64,000 bases of DNA from Rhizobium sp. 007 (lineage in GTDB: Bacteria > Pseudomonadota > Alphaproteobacteria > Rhizobiales > Rhizobiaceae), in NCBI RefSeq assembly GCF_015353075.1, contig NZ_CP064188.1:1612001-1676000 (forward strand), read 5' to 3'. This document shows, piece after piece, positions 27,472-36,490 of this stretch; position 1 is the stretch's first letter; every line of letters begins with the position of its first letter. Position numbers and translations under genes: made by a program. The notes below the pieces were generated by a model. The model saw nothing but the letters and a program-made list of their open reading frames with translations, had not been told where the DNA came from and made no database searches.

Positions 27472-28305
27472 TCAACCCTTAACGCCGCCGGCGGTCAGTC
27501 CCGAGATGATCCGGCGCTGGAATATCAAGACGAGAACAACAACCGGCACGGTGACGATGACCGACGCCGCCATGATGTTGCCCCAAGGAATTTCAAATTG
27601 GCTGCCGCCCGAAAGCAGGGCAATGGCAACCGGCACGGTCCGCTGCGCATTCGATGATGTGAACGTTAGCGCGAAGAGGAATTCGTTCCAAGCGGTGATG
27701 AAGGCAAGCAGGCCGGTTGTCACAAGCGCCGGCCACATGAGCGGCATGAAGACCTGGGTGATGATGACCCATGGCGAAGCACCGTCGACGATCGCGGCCT
27801 CCTCGATCTCGATCGGCAGGTCGCGCATGAAGGTCGTCAGTACCCACACGGTGAACGGCAGTGTGAAGATCATGTACGAAAAAATCAGCGCGAAAGGCGT
27901 GTTGAAGATGCCGATCCACCGAATGAGCTCGAAAAGGCCTGCAAGTACGGCGATCTGCGGGAACATCGACACTGAAAGGATCGTCAGCATCAGCAGCGCC
28001 CGGCCGCGAAAATTCACTCGCGCCAAGGCGAAAGATGCGGTGATCGAAAGCAGCAGCGACGCGGCAACCACGATCAAGGCAACCATTATGGAATTTCCAA
28101 GGCTTCGGACAAAGCCGCCCTGGTTCATCACCGATGTGTAATTTCCGAATGAAATCGACCTCGGCCAGTAATTGACTTCGAAAAGCGCCGTGCCGGTTTT
28201 GAGACTCGTGAGGATCGCGTAGTAGAAAGGAAAAACGGCAAGAAGGACGATCACAGCGACGAGCAGGTAAAAGACCGTATTCTTCGTGATCTGCAAGAGC
28301 ATCAA
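27472..28305 (-). CDS. thuG: ThuG sugar ABC transporter permease
   Basis: A 277-residue MalG-type inner-membrane permease with six helices. The EAA loop near residue 185 (EEAAIVDGASPWVIITQV) is the contact point with ThuK. The start overlaps the thuF stop as ATGA, with two adjacent in-frame start codons at 28305 and 28302. Together with ThuF it forms the channel for trehalose, maltose and related disaccharides. Confidence 0.9.
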   Translation of the reverse strand: MMLLQITKNTVFYLLVAVIVLLAVFPFYYAILTSLKTGTALFEVNYWPRSISFGNYTSVMNQGGFVRSLGNSIMVALIVVAASLLLSITASFALARVNFRGRALLMLTILSVSMFPQIAVLAGLFELIRWIGIFNTPFALIFSYMIFTLPFTVWVLTTFMRDLPIEIEEAAIVDGASPWVIITQVFMPLMWPALVTTGLLAFITAWNEFLFALTFTSSNAQRTVPVAIALLSGGSQFEIPWGNIMAASVIVTVPVVVLVLIFQRRIISGLTAGGVKG

Positions 28306-29288
28306 CGGTCCTCCCCACCGAGTTTGACGCGCCCGAACCAGATGTAGAGTACGGTGACGGACGCGATGATGAGGAAGAGAACTGTCGAAGCGGTTGCGCC
28401 ATAGGCGAACTTGTCAAAGTCGAACAGGTTCTCACGCGCCATGACCGACATGGTCTTGGTCTGGGCATTGTTGGGCGTCAGCACATAAATCAGATCAAAG
28501 ATGCGCATCGCATCCAGCATCCGGAAGATCACGGCGACCATAATGGCCGGCCGGATCAGCGGCAGCGTCAGCCGCCAGAAGACCTTGACGGGATTGACCC
28601 CGTCGATCCTGGCAGCCTCGTAGATATCCGCCGGTACCATCTGCAGTCCGGCAAGGATCAGAAGCGCCATGAAGGGCGTCGTCTTCCAGACGTCGACTAT
28701 CAGAACCGCAATCATTGCCGTTTCCGGATTGGCAGTCCAGGCGATCTTTTCGCTGATGAGGCCGACACCAAGGAGGATATCGTTCAAAATGCCGAACTGG
28801 TCGTTGAGCATCCAGGCCCACATTTTTGCCGAAACGATCGTCGGAATTGCCCAGGGAATTAGAATTGCAGCGCGCACAATGCCGCGCCCGGCAAACTGTG
28901 CGTTCAGGACCAGCGCAACGATAAGGCCAAGCGTCGTCTCGGTCATGACCGAGACCACCGTGAATTTGGCGGTGTTCCAGACGGCGCTCCACCAGACGGG
29001 ATCGGCAAGCAGCCCACGATAGATGGTTCGCCCGCTCTTCAGCGTGACCCAGGACAGATAATTGCCGAAACCGATGAACTGCGCATTGCCAAGATCGGTC
29101 AGCGACGCATTCGTGAAGCTGAAATAAATCGTTCTAAACAGCGGCCACCCGGCCACCACAGCCAATATTAAAAGCGTCGGCGCCAGAAACAGCCAGGCCG
29201 ATCTGACACGCTCGGAGCGCAATTCGCTCGCCGACCTCAAAGCGGAGGCTGGCGGTTTGAGCGCTTGTGAAACTGCGATTTCGCTCAT
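28302..29288 (-). CDS. thuF: ThuF sugar ABC transporter permease
   Basis: A 328-residue MalF-type permease with six transmembrane helices, the first in FLAPTLLILAVVAGWPLF. The EAA loop near residue 235 reads YEAARIDGVNPVKVFWRLTL. I chose ATG 29288; an upstream ATG at 29357 overlaps the thuE stop (TGATG) and would add a Gly/Ser/Ala-rich head of 23 residues, so translational coupling from that start is possible. Partner of ThuG. Confidence 0.88.
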   Translation of the reverse strand: MSEIAVSQALKPPASALRSASELRSERVRSAWLFLAPTLLILAVVAGWPLFRTIYFSFTNASLTDLGNAQFIGFGNYLSWVTLKSGRTIYRGLLADPVWWSAVWNTAKFTVVSVMTETTLGLIVALVLNAQFAGRGIVRAAILIPWAIPTIVSAKMWAWMLNDQFGILNDILLGVGLISEKIAWTANPETAMIAVLIVDVWKTTPFMALLILAGLQMVPADIYEAARIDGVNPVKVFWRLTLPLIRPAIMVAVIFRMLDAMRIFDLIYVLTPNNAQTKTMSVMARENLFDFDKFAYGATASTVLFLIIASVTVLYIWFGRVKLGGEDR

Positions 29289-29356
29289 GGAAAGGCTATC
29301 CGTGCTCGAGACATCTGAAGCGGGACCGGCGGCCTGCCGGCCGCCGGTCCCGCTCA

Positions 29357-30622
29357 TCACCAGTTATCGCCCTTAAGGGTCGTCAGGTCGGCCTCGAGAA
29401 GCTCAAGGTTCTCAGCCGCGGTCCCGTTGCCGGACAGCGTGTTGTGTACCGCCGTCCAAAACTTCGACGACACTTCGTTGTACTTCACCTTGGCTGTCGC
29501 CGAAGGACGCGGTACGGCATCCTGGAAGATCGGCTTCCACTCCGGCATGAAAGGCTGCGCGGCAGCGACATCCTTGTCGTCGTAAAGCGCCACCAGGGTT
29601 GGCAGATTGGAAAGTTCGATGGCACGTGCCTTTTGAACGTCTTTCGACGCCAGGAACTTGACGAGCTCAATGGCCGCCTGCTGCTCGTCAGAATATTTCG
29701 AAACTGCGAGATTCCAGCCGCCGAGCGCTGAAGACGGCTTGTCGCCGAGCGCGGCGACGGGAAGCGTCGTTACGTCGAACTCGCCCTTCACCGCGCTATC
29801 GGCGCCATTGCCGAGCGAGTAGGCATAGGGCCAGTTACGCATGAAGACGGCATTTCCGGTCTGCCAGACGCCGCGCGACTCCTCTTCCTGATAAGCGAGC
29901 ACGCCAGGCGGGGAGATCGTGCCGACCCAGCCCTTCGCACGGTCGATTGCGGCTGCTGCCTTTTCATTGTTGATCGAGATCGTGCCGTCCGGCTCCACGA
30001 TCTGCCCGCCGCCGGAGGATTTCACCCATTCCAGCGCATTGCAGGTGAGGCCTTCATAGGAATTCCCCTGGAAGACGAAGCCCCACATGTCCTTTTGACC
30101 GGCCGCGCGTTCCTTTTCCTGGATCTCCTTGGCGGTCTCGGCAAGCTCGTCCCAGGTCTTCGGCGGCTGCTTACCGTATTTCTCAAGCAGGTCCTTGCGA
30201 TAATAAAGCGCCGGCGCATCGGTATACATCGGCAGCGCCACGAGACGGTCGTTGACCGTCTGCGATGCGATGATCGAAGGAAAGAACTGCTCGACGACGT
30301 CCTTGGCAGCTTCCTTCAGGTCCACGAACTGATCGGCAAGCTGCGGTGCCCAGATGACGTCGGTCTGATAGACATCGACGTCCTTGTTGCCGGCGGCAAG
30401 CCACAGACGGTACTGCGAGAACTGTTCAGAACTCGACGACGGCATGCTCACGATGTTGACCTTGTGGCCCGTCTTCTCTTCGAAGACGGCAAACTGCTTG
30501 CGGAAAAACTCGAGGTTATTGCCCGTCGAACTCGCCGCGAAGGAAAGCTCGGCTGCAGCCGCAAGATTCAAGGTACAGATCATGCTCACCGCCGAAACGG
30601 CGGCCATCAAACGATATTTCAT
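29357..30622 (-). CDS. thuE: ThuE periplasmic sugar-binding protein
   Basis: 421 residues. A Sec signal peptide (MKYRLMAAVSAVSMICTLNL) ends near AAA-AE. The mature part is a family 1 solute-binding protein with VDVYQTDVIWAPQLADQF near residue 82, ALYYRKDLLEKYGKQPPKTW near 138 and a GGWNLAVSKYS segment near 308. It captures trehalose/maltose-type disaccharides for ThuFGK. First gene of the operon; a ThuR-type operator lies about 27 bp upstream of its ATG. Confidence 0.92.
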   Translation of the reverse strand: MKYRLMAAVSAVSMICTLNLAAAAELSFAASSTGNNLEFFRKQFAVFEEKTGHKVNIVSMPSSSSEQFSQYRLWLAAGNKDVDVYQTDVIWAPQLADQFVDLKEAAKDVVEQFFPSIIASQTVNDRLVALPMYTDAPALYYRKDLLEKYGKQPPKTWDELAETAKEIQEKERAAGQKDMWGFVFQGNSYEGLTCNALEWVKSSGGGQIVEPDGTISINNEKAAAAIDRAKGWVGTISPPGVLAYQEEESRGVWQTGNAVFMRNWPYAYSLGNGADSAVKGEFDVTTLPVAALGDKPSSALGGWNLAVSKYSDEQQAAIELVKFLASKDVQKARAIELSNLPTLVALYDDKDVAAAQPFMPEWKPIFQDAVPRPSATAKVKYNEVSSKFWTAVHNTLSGNGTAAENLELLEADLTTLKGDNW

Positions 30623-30648
30623 GTCATCCTCCCGTTGCCAGACGAAAA

Positions 30649-30664
30649 ATTGAAATCGATTTGG
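30649..30664. promoter_or_regulatory. ThuR-type operator near thuE
   Basis: ATTGAAATCGATTTGG, centred on CG, resembles the ATTGAAATCGATTTCAAT palindrome of LacI-family alpha-glucoside regulators in rhizobia; the right arm departs at its end (GG for CA). It ends about 27 bp before the thuE start codon, where a bound repressor could block transcription. Confidence 0.6.
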
Positions 30665-30824
30665 CTAGACGGAACATTACAAAAGTTTTTTCAACCGTCA
30701 AGAGCGCCACCTCAGAGATCCACAATGTCGCTAAATTTCTATTTTTATGTTTTATATCAACTATTTAAACTCTTAAATTAGATGATCAGAGCAACTGATC
30801 GTTCCTCATTATTGGCTTTAAACA

Positions 30825-30843
30825 ATTGAAACCGATTTCAAAT
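30825..30843. promoter_or_regulatory. ThuR-type operator near thuR
   Basis: The core TTGAAACC/GATTTCAA (30826-30841) pairs at 7 of 8 positions around its centre. It lies about 85 bp upstream of the thuR start, consistent with autoregulation and with joint control of the divergent thu operon. Confidence 0.65.
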
Positions 30844-30925
30844 ACCCGCAGTTGGTGATAGACGAGATTGCCGAGCGCTCAACAATCCGTCATTGATCCG
30901 CGCGGATCCAACCTCACGTGTTCGA

Positions 30926-31942
30926 ATGAAGCTCAAGGAATTCGCAAAACAAGTCGGCCTGTCGCCGACAACGGTAAGCCGAGCGCTGAGCGGCTATCCG
31001 GAGGTAAGCGAGACGACCCGCGCACGCGTCGTTGCGGAAGCCCTGAGGCTCGGCTACCGGCCGGACGTCAACGCCGTCCGGCTGAAGACCGGCCGCGTCG
31101 GCGCGATCGGGGTCATTATGGGACGCTCCGGTGAATTCCACTTTGCCGAATTCATGGCCGGCATGGCGGAGAGACTGGCCTCGGAGGATACTGATATCCT
31201 GGTGATCCCGATGGCCGATCGCGATCTTAACGAGGAGATGCAGACCTATAGACGGCTTGCCGAAAGCCGGCGCGTCGATGCAATTATCGTCCACTCTCCG
31301 AAACCGAACGACCCGCGCATCGAGCTTCTGGACAGGCTCAAAATTCCTTTCTTCGTGCATGGGCGATCGGATATCGCCGTTCCCCATGCATGGCTGGACA
31401 TCGACAATGAAGGGGCAATCCGCCGGTCGACGGAGCATCTGCTCGACCTCGGCCACCGCAGGATCGCGATGATCAACGGCCGCAAAGGACTGACTTATTC
31501 CATCCACCGCGATATCGGCTTCCGCAAGGCCTTCGAGGGGCGGGCTCTTGAGCAGGACGCACAGCTGATCGCCCATGACACATTCACCGACGAGCTCGGC
31601 TTTAGACATGCCCGCTTTTTTCTGGAGAGTTCCAATCCGCCAACGGCCTTCGTGGCCGGTTCGATGATGACAGCACTCGGCGTCTATCGCGCCGTCCGAT
31701 CCCTCGGCCTCGCTATCGGCGAGGACGTCTCTGTCATCGCCCATGACGACGTGTTTCCCTACCTGACGGCGGAAAACATGGCACCCTCACTTTCGGCAAG
31801 CCGATCATCGATGAGAGCAGCAGGCGCAAGGTGCGCCGACCTGACCTTGCAACTGCTGGCGGGACGCTCGGTTTCAGATATTCATGAATTATGGCCTGTC
31901 GAACTCAATTTGCGGGAATCGACGCGTCCTGTAAGGCGATGA
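30926..31942 (+). CDS. thuR: ThuR, LacI-family repressor of the thu operon
   Basis: 338 residues. The N-terminal helix-turn-helix is typical LacI (MKLKEFAKQVGLSPTTVSRA), followed by the hinge region and a periplasmic-binding-like sensor domain (AIGVIMGRSGEFHF near residue 62, HRRIAMINGRKGLTYS near 175, IAHDDVFPYL near 272). I chose ATG 30926, where the family begins; an upstream start at 30893 would add 11 residues. It is divergent from thuE with two operator-like palindromes between. It probably represses thuEFGKAB until trehalose or maltose is present. Confidence 0.88.
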   Translation: MKLKEFAKQVGLSPTTVSRALSGYPEVSETTRARVVAEALRLGYRPDVNAVRLKTGRVGAIGVIMGRSGEFHFAEFMAGMAERLASEDTDILVIPMADRDLNEEMQTYRRLAESRRVDAIIVHSPKPNDPRIELLDRLKIPFFVHGRSDIAVPHAWLDIDNEGAIRRSTEHLLDLGHRRIAMINGRKGLTYSIHRDIGFRKAFEGRALEQDAQLIAHDTFTDELGFRHARFFLESSNPPTAFVAGSMMTALGVYRAVRSLGLAIGEDVSVIAHDDVFPYLTAENMAPSLSASRSSMRAAGARCADLTLQLLAGRSVSDIHELWPVELNLRESTRPVRR

Positions 31943-32025
31943 GTGCCCGCCTATTAGGCAGATGCATGCCGCAAATGCACTACTGATAAACTATTGAAAT
32001 ACATCCATATTCGACATTTTTTTCG

Positions 32026-32055
32026 TTGACGTTTCCGGCGTGTTTCACATAGCAT
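32026..32055 (+). promoter_or_regulatory. Sigma-70-like promoter of hupE
   Basis: TTGACG (32026-32031) and TAGCAT (32050-32055) are separated by 18 bp and end about 77 bp before the hupE start. The match is reasonable for a housekeeping promoter. No metal-responsive operator was recognised nearby. Confidence 0.45.
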
Positions 32056-32131
32056 TGCCCCCGCGATATTCACCGTGCTTACCCGATCCAGCGCCCGCAA
32101 CGCATTCTATAACTCAATGGGGAATTGATTA

Positions 32132-32731
32132 ATGAAATCAACACTCAAGAGCGGCCTTTTGGCACTGGTCGCAACAGCGCTTCCAGCCGCCGCCTATGCC
32201 CATCCCGTCGCCGGCGAAGCAGCAGGCTTCGCGCATGGCTTCACCCATCCCGTATCGGGTATCGACCATGTCCTTGCGATGATCATGGTTGGCGTTTTTG
32301 CCTATCAGCTTGGCGGTCGCGCAACTTGGCTTGTCCCGGCAACCTTCGTCCTTGTTATGGCCCTCGGCGGCGCGCTCGGTGTTGCCGGAATCGATATCCC
32401 ATTTGTTGAAGCGGGTATCGCGTTATCGGTGGTCCTTCTCGGCGCGGTCGTGGCGTTCAACGTCAAGGCCCCAGCAGCCATTGCGATGGCCGTGGTCGGG
32501 CTGTTTGCGATCTTCCATGGCTATGCCCACGGCACCGAAATGCCGGAAAGTGCTGCGGGCGCTGCTTACGGGGGAGGTTTTTTGATCGCGACCGCTCTTC
32601 TGCACGCTGTCGGACTCGGGCTTGGCTATGCGATCGGCCGCATCGGCGAACGCCGAGGCTTCATCGTCACGCGCCTTGCCGGCGGCCTAGCCGCTATAGC
32701 AGGCGTCGGCATCCTCGCCGGCATGATATAA
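32132..32731 (+). CDS. hupE: HupE/UreJ-family metal permease
   Basis: 199 residues. A signal peptide ends at AAAYAHPVAG, after which come about six helices. The family motif HPVSGIDHVLAM (residues 37-48) carries the His/Asp ligands for nickel or cobalt, and FHGYAHGTEMP near residue 128 is the second conserved histidine region. HupE/UreJ proteins pass Ni(II) or Co(II) across the inner membrane. No hydrogenase, urease or cobalamin gene lies in the window, so a free-standing nickel or cobalt uptake role is likely. Convergent with hpd. Confidence 0.88.
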   Translation: MKSTLKSGLLALVATALPAAAYAHPVAGEAAGFAHGFTHPVSGIDHVLAMIMVGVFAYQLGGRATWLVPATFVLVMALGGALGVAGIDIPFVEAGIALSVVLLGAVVAFNVKAPAAIAMAVVGLFAIFHGYAHGTEMPESAAGAAYGGGFLIATALLHAVGLGLGYAIGRIGERRGFIVTRLAGGLAAIAGVGILAGMI

Positions 32732-32761
32732 TCGTTCGACAAACACCAAAAATGTAAGAGG

Positions 32762-32779
32762 GGCGATCCGTCTATCGCC
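32762..32779. terminator. Short stem-loop between convergent hupE and hpd
   Basis: GGCGAT and ATCGCC (6 bp) flank a 6-nt loop between the two converging genes. There is no clear T run on either side, so this is a weak terminator candidate. Confidence 0.3.
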
Positions 32780-32814
32780 GCTTATTCTCACCGTGTTCTC
32801 AAACGCGGCTCTGG

Positions 32815-33927
32815 TTATTCGGCAGCCGTCGGGCGCAGCACGCCGCGCCGGATCTGGTCAGCCTCGATCGATTCGAACAGAGCGCGGAAGTTTCCTTCGC
32901 CAAAGCCTTCGTCGCCCTTTCGTTGAATGAACTCAAAGAAAATCGGTCCGATGACGGTTCGCGAGAAAATCTGCAGCAGGATGCGGGTCGTGCCGCCATC
33001 CAAGACGCCCTCGCCGTCGATCAAAATGCCATGCTCTTTCATCCGTTCGATCGGCTCCTCATGGCCGTGTACGCGCTCATGCGAGAGTTCGTAATAGGTA
33101 TCGGGCGGCCCGGGCATGAATTTCAGGCCGTTTTCGGCGAGTTTGTCCGTCGCGTCGTAGATTGCCTCCGTACCAACGGCGATATGCTGGATGCCCTCGC
33201 CCTTGTACTTGCGCAGATATTCCTCGATCTGGCTGGTGTCGTCCTTGGACTCGTTCAGCGGGATGCGGATCTTGCCGCAAGGAGACGTAATTGCCCGGCT
33301 CATCAGCCCGGTAATGCGGCCGTCGATATTGAAAAAATGGATCTGGCGGAAACCGAAGAGCTCGCGATAGAACTCCCACCACTTGTCCATATTGCCGCGA
33401 TAGACATTGTGGGTCAGATGATCGAGGTAGTAAAAGCCAACGCCTTTCGGCTTCGGGTTGCGTTCACCCAGCCATTCGAACTCTGCATCATAGGGCGTGC
33501 CCTTCTCGCCGTAAGTTTCCACAAAATAAAGCAGCGAACCGCCGATGCCCACGATGGCCGGGATATCGACGGCCTTGTCCTTGCTTTCATACGGCGTCGC
33601 CCCCTTTGAAACCGCGTGGTCGAAGGCATGTTTGGCGTCGGTGACACGCCAGGCCATGGAGGGCGCGCAAGGGCCGTGTTCGGCGACGAAGCGCATGGCA
33701 TGGCTGCCGGGCTCGGCATTGAGCAGATAGTTGATATCGCCCTGGCGCCAGACGGTAACGTCCTTCGTGCGGTGCTTTGCAACGCAACTGTAGCCCATGC
33801 GGATAAAAAGCTCGCGCAGTTTTTCCGGCTCCGAATGGGCGAATTCCACAAATTCGAAACCGTCAGTGCCGGCCGGATTGTCGGCAGTGATGCCTGTCGG
33901 CGGCGCGTCGTGCGGATAGGGGCCCAT
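32815..33927 (-). CDS. hpd: 4-hydroxyphenylpyruvate dioxygenase
   Basis: A 370-residue non-haem iron enzyme that turns 4-hydroxyphenylpyruvate into homogentisate in tyrosine degradation. The vicinal oxygen chelate fold is duplicated. The three iron ligands can be placed: His in YLDHLTHNVY (about residue 168), His in GEGIQHIAVG (about 250) and Glu in FFEFIQRKGDEGFGEGNF (about 332). I chose ATG 33927 because GGAGGA sits 7 bp before it; a TTG at 33942 overlaps that site. It is divergent from an Lrp/AsnC gene, probably its regulator. The homogentisate genes lie 27 kb away at 60.1 kb. Confidence 0.95.
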   Translation of the reverse strand: MGPYPHDAPPTGITADNPAGTDGFEFVEFAHSEPEKLRELFIRMGYSCVAKHRTKDVTVWRQGDINYLLNAEPGSHAMRFVAEHGPCAPSMAWRVTDAKHAFDHAVSKGATPYESKDKAVDIPAIVGIGGSLLYFVETYGEKGTPYDAEFEWLGERNPKPKGVGFYYLDHLTHNVYRGNMDKWWEFYRELFGFRQIHFFNIDGRITGLMSRAITSPCGKIRIPLNESKDDTSQIEEYLRKYKGEGIQHIAVGTEAIYDATDKLAENGLKFMPGPPDTYYELSHERVHGHEEPIERMKEHGILIDGEGVLDGGTTRILLQIFSRTVIGPIFFEFIQRKGDEGFGEGNFRALFESIEADQIRRGVLRPTAAE

Positions 33928-34055
33928 CGTTCTTTCCTCCAACCAAGATCCTGGATGGCATTATGACGGGATTTTTACGCATGGTGCTTGCATTCACGCG
34001 CAGTTCTAGCGATTCAATACATGTTTCATGCAAAAAAATGGGAGAACGCGCACAA

Positions 34056-34535
34056 ATGGAACAGCTCGACAGATACGATCTAAAAATCCTTGCCCAATTG
34101 CAAGGCGACGGCCGCCTCACCAACAACGAGCTCTCGGAATTAATCGCGCTCTCGCCATCGCAATGTTCGCGCCGGAGGGCACGGCTTGAGGCGGAGGGCT
34201 TTATCCACGGCTATCGCGCCGTGCTCGATCGCGGCAGGCTGGGGCTCGACCTCATGGTCGTCATCGCCGTAACCCTTGCGACCCACAACCGCGACAACGC
34301 CAAGCGTTTCGCAACACTGATTGCGGACCTGCCGGAGGTGCTGGAATGTTACGCCCTGACCGGCGAAATGGATTACCACCTCAAGGTCGTGACGCCTGAC
34401 CTTGCCGGACTTTCGCGCTTCGTCAACGACGTGCTCCTGCCGCACGACAGCGTTCAGCATGTCAAGACGTCGATCGTATTAGCGACGCTCAAGGACTTTC
34501 AGGGATTGCCAGTCCACCAGCGCAGTAGGCCGTAA
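34056..34535 (+). CDS. Lrp/AsnC-family regulator, probable hpd regulator
   Basis: 159 residues: an N-terminal winged helix-turn-helix (LDRYDLKILAQLQGDGRLTN, then ELIALSPSQCSRRRARLE) and a C-terminal RAM ligand-binding domain (EVLECYALTGEMDYHLKVV). I chose ATG 34056, with GGGAG about 11 bp before; ATG 34038 would add six residues. It is divergent from hpd with about 130 bp between starts, so it probably senses an aromatic amino acid or keto acid and controls hpd. That role is inference from position. Confidence 0.85.
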   Translation: MEQLDRYDLKILAQLQGDGRLTNNELSELIALSPSQCSRRRARLEAEGFIHGYRAVLDRGRLGLDLMVVIAVTLATHNRDNAKRFATLIADLPEVLECYALTGEMDYHLKVVTPDLAGLSRFVNDVLLPHDSVQHVKTSIVLATLKDFQGLPVHQRSRP

Positions 34536-34861
34536 GCCTTATTCATAGGTTTCCTATTATATTGATCTTATTGAAATTGCAGCGACAAATTTGTTTGCGT
34601 TGGATTCTGTGATTATTTTTGTCAGACTCCGTTCCCTCGCCCAAAGCGGGACCTAAGCTCTGCCTTTCAACAACCTTGGTAGGCTCATACAAACCCGTTA
34701 AAAGCGGTTCTTGCCATCGGAGAAGGCAGAATTGATTTCCGCTTTGCAAGTAGCGCGTCGCCGCTGTACCCTATCAAGCTGATAACTGCACAAGTGCTCA
34801 GTCTATAGCCGGGCAAAAATCCGGTCGCGCGTTTCAACCGATGAATAAGTAGCCGCGGATC
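34536..34861. other. Intergenic region upstream of nuoH, possible left edge of the island
   Basis: About 325 bp with no recognisable gene. The first 80 bases after the Lrp stop are AT-rich. It must hold the nuoH-nuoI promoter. I looked for a partner of the tRNA 3' fragment at 59.6 kb and did not see one. Confidence 0.5.
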
Positions 34862-35848
34862 ATGGAACTTATCGTCGCCCTCGGCCTGATCGTCTTCAAG
34901 GTCGCGTTTCTGATCGCGATCCTGCTATTGCTGCCCTTGCCGCTGACCTGGCTGGAACGCAAGATTGCTGGGCACATCCAGCAGCGGATGGGGCCAATGC
35001 GCGTCGGGTGGCACGGGCTGCTGCAGCCGGTGGCGGACGGAATCAAGCTCTTGACCAAAGAAGACCACATCCCGGACGAGGCCGACCGCTTTCTGTTCAA
35101 ACTGGCGCCAATCCTGGCGCTCGCCCCACCATTCGTGGTGTTCGTCGCGATCCCGTTCGGCGAAACCGTCTCGGTGTTGGGTGCCGAGATCACGCTCTAC
35201 GTCTCCAACATGAATGTGGCGATCCTTTTCGTCTTCGCTGTGATCGGCATTGAGGTCTACGGTGTCATCTTCGGCGGATGGGCCGCGAACAGCAAATACG
35301 CTGTTCTGGGCAGCCTCAGGACTTGCGCGCAGATGATCAGCTATGAGATCCCGATGGGGTTTGCGGTCATCGGCGTGGTCATGTTGGCGCAATCCATGAG
35401 CCTGCTCGAAATCGTACGGGCGCAGGCCGATGTCTGGAATATCGTTTACCAACCGATCGGCTTCCTGGTGTTCTTCGTTGCCGGACTGGCCGAGGCACAG
35501 CGCATTCCATTCGACCTTTCGGAAGCGGAAGGTGATCTGGGGGCTGGCTTCCATACCGAATACAGCGGTATCCGCTTTGCGTTTTTCATGATCAGCGAAT
35601 ATGCCATCGTCTTGCTGGTGTCGGTGCTGGTGGTGATCCTGTTCTTCGGCGGCTGGAACGGCGTACTGATCCCCTTGCCACCGCTCCTTTGGTTTCTGCT
35701 CAAGGTCTCGTTCTTCGTCTATCTGTTTATCTGGTTCCGTTTCACTTTCCCCCGCTACCGCTACGACCAACTGATGGCGATCGGATGGAAAGTCTTGCTT
35801 CCTTTATCGATGGCGAACATAATCATAACCGGAATTGCTTTCATTTAG
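34862..35848 (+). CDS. nuoH: NADH-quinone oxidoreductase subunit H
   Basis: A 328-residue membrane subunit next to the quinone site of complex I, with eight helices. The conserved WLERKIAGHIQQRMGPMRVG, QPVADGIKLLTKED and IPFDLSEAEGDLGAGFHTEY segments are all present; the acidic residues in the last carry the proton-coupling function. It is on the plus strand with nuoI, separate from the other nuo genes that are on the minus strand, so at least two promoters are needed for this complex. Confidence 0.96.
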   Translation: MELIVALGLIVFKVAFLIAILLLLPLPLTWLERKIAGHIQQRMGPMRVGWHGLLQPVADGIKLLTKEDHIPDEADRFLFKLAPILALAPPFVVFVAIPFGETVSVLGAEITLYVSNMNVAILFVFAVIGIEVYGVIFGGWAANSKYAVLGSLRTCAQMISYEIPMGFAVIGVVMLAQSMSLLEIVRAQADVWNIVYQPIGFLVFFVAGLAEAQRIPFDLSEAEGDLGAGFHTEYSGIRFAFFMISEYAIVLLVSVLVVILFFGGWNGVLIPLPPLLWFLLKVSFFVYLFIWFRFTFPRYRYDQLMAIGWKVLLPLSMANIIITGIAFI

Positions 35849-35876
35849 GGGCCGCAGCGGCTCCATAGCGGGGGCG

Positions 35877-36446
35877 ATGATGTCGCGCGCGCAGGACAGT
35901 ATTGGAACATGGATCGGCTGGGCGTTCTTCGGCGATCTGGCGAGAGCCTTGGCGCTGACCTTCGGCTACATGTTCGCCAGATCCGTCACCATGCAGTATC
36001 CGGACAAGGAAAAATGGTTGCCCTACCCGCGCTACCGCGGGCATCACTTCTTGACGCGCGACGAAGAGGGCGAGATCAAATGCGTGGCCTGCGAACTCTG
36101 CGCCCGGATTTGTCCCTGCGACTGCATCGAAGTCATCCCCTACGAGGACGAAAAGGGCAACCGTCACCCGGCAAAATTCGAGATCGACACGGCCCGGTGC
36201 CTATTCTGCGGGCTATGTGAGGACGCCTGTCCAGCGGACGCGATCGCGCTTGGCCAACAATACGAATTCTCGAGCTTTTCCTCGCGTGATTTGGTGATCG
36301 GGCGCGACGATCTGCTCGCCAAACCGGGCAAGGCGGCAACCGGTGGCGGCGTAATTGCCGCGCGCCTGAATACGGAGAAGGACGTGCTCGTCGAAACCAA
36401 AGAGACGCAGGGCTACAACTGGTGGCGGAATATACGGCGAACGTGA
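35877..36446 (+). CDS. nuoI: NADH-quinone oxidoreductase subunit I
   Basis: A 189-residue ferredoxin-like subunit with two 4Fe-4S motifs: CVACELCARICPCDC (about residue 66) and CLFCGLCEDACP (about 109). They hold clusters N6a and N6b, which pass electrons to N2. The N-terminus has an amphipathic anchor region. I chose ATG 35877 after GGGGGCG; the next codon is also ATG. The C-terminal tail beyond residue 140 is longer than in a minimal NuoI and ends in the usual Trp/Arg-rich stretch (NWWRNIRR). Confidence 0.95.
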   Translation: MMSRAQDSIGTWIGWAFFGDLARALALTFGYMFARSVTMQYPDKEKWLPYPRYRGHHFLTRDEEGEIKCVACELCARICPCDCIEVIPYEDEKGNRHPAKFEIDTARCLFCGLCEDACPADAIALGQQYEFSSFSSRDLVIGRDDLLAKPGKAATGGGVIAARLNTEKDVLVETKETQGYNWWRNIRRT

Positions 36447-36490
36447 AGACGCGCCAGCTGTCAAACAATGCGCTCGGACAGGAGGCTCAG

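Larger units (their letters stand above)
30623..30925. other. Divergent control region between thuE and thuR
   Basis: About 300 bp between the divergent starts. It is clearly AT-rich in the middle (30670-30780) and holds two LacI-type palindromes, one near each gene. No coding sequence is recognised. Confidence 0.7.

Noticed and set aside
31943..32131. Cobalamin or nickel riboswitch upstream of hupE
   Set aside because: No B12 box or recognisable multi-stem leader was seen in 190 bp.
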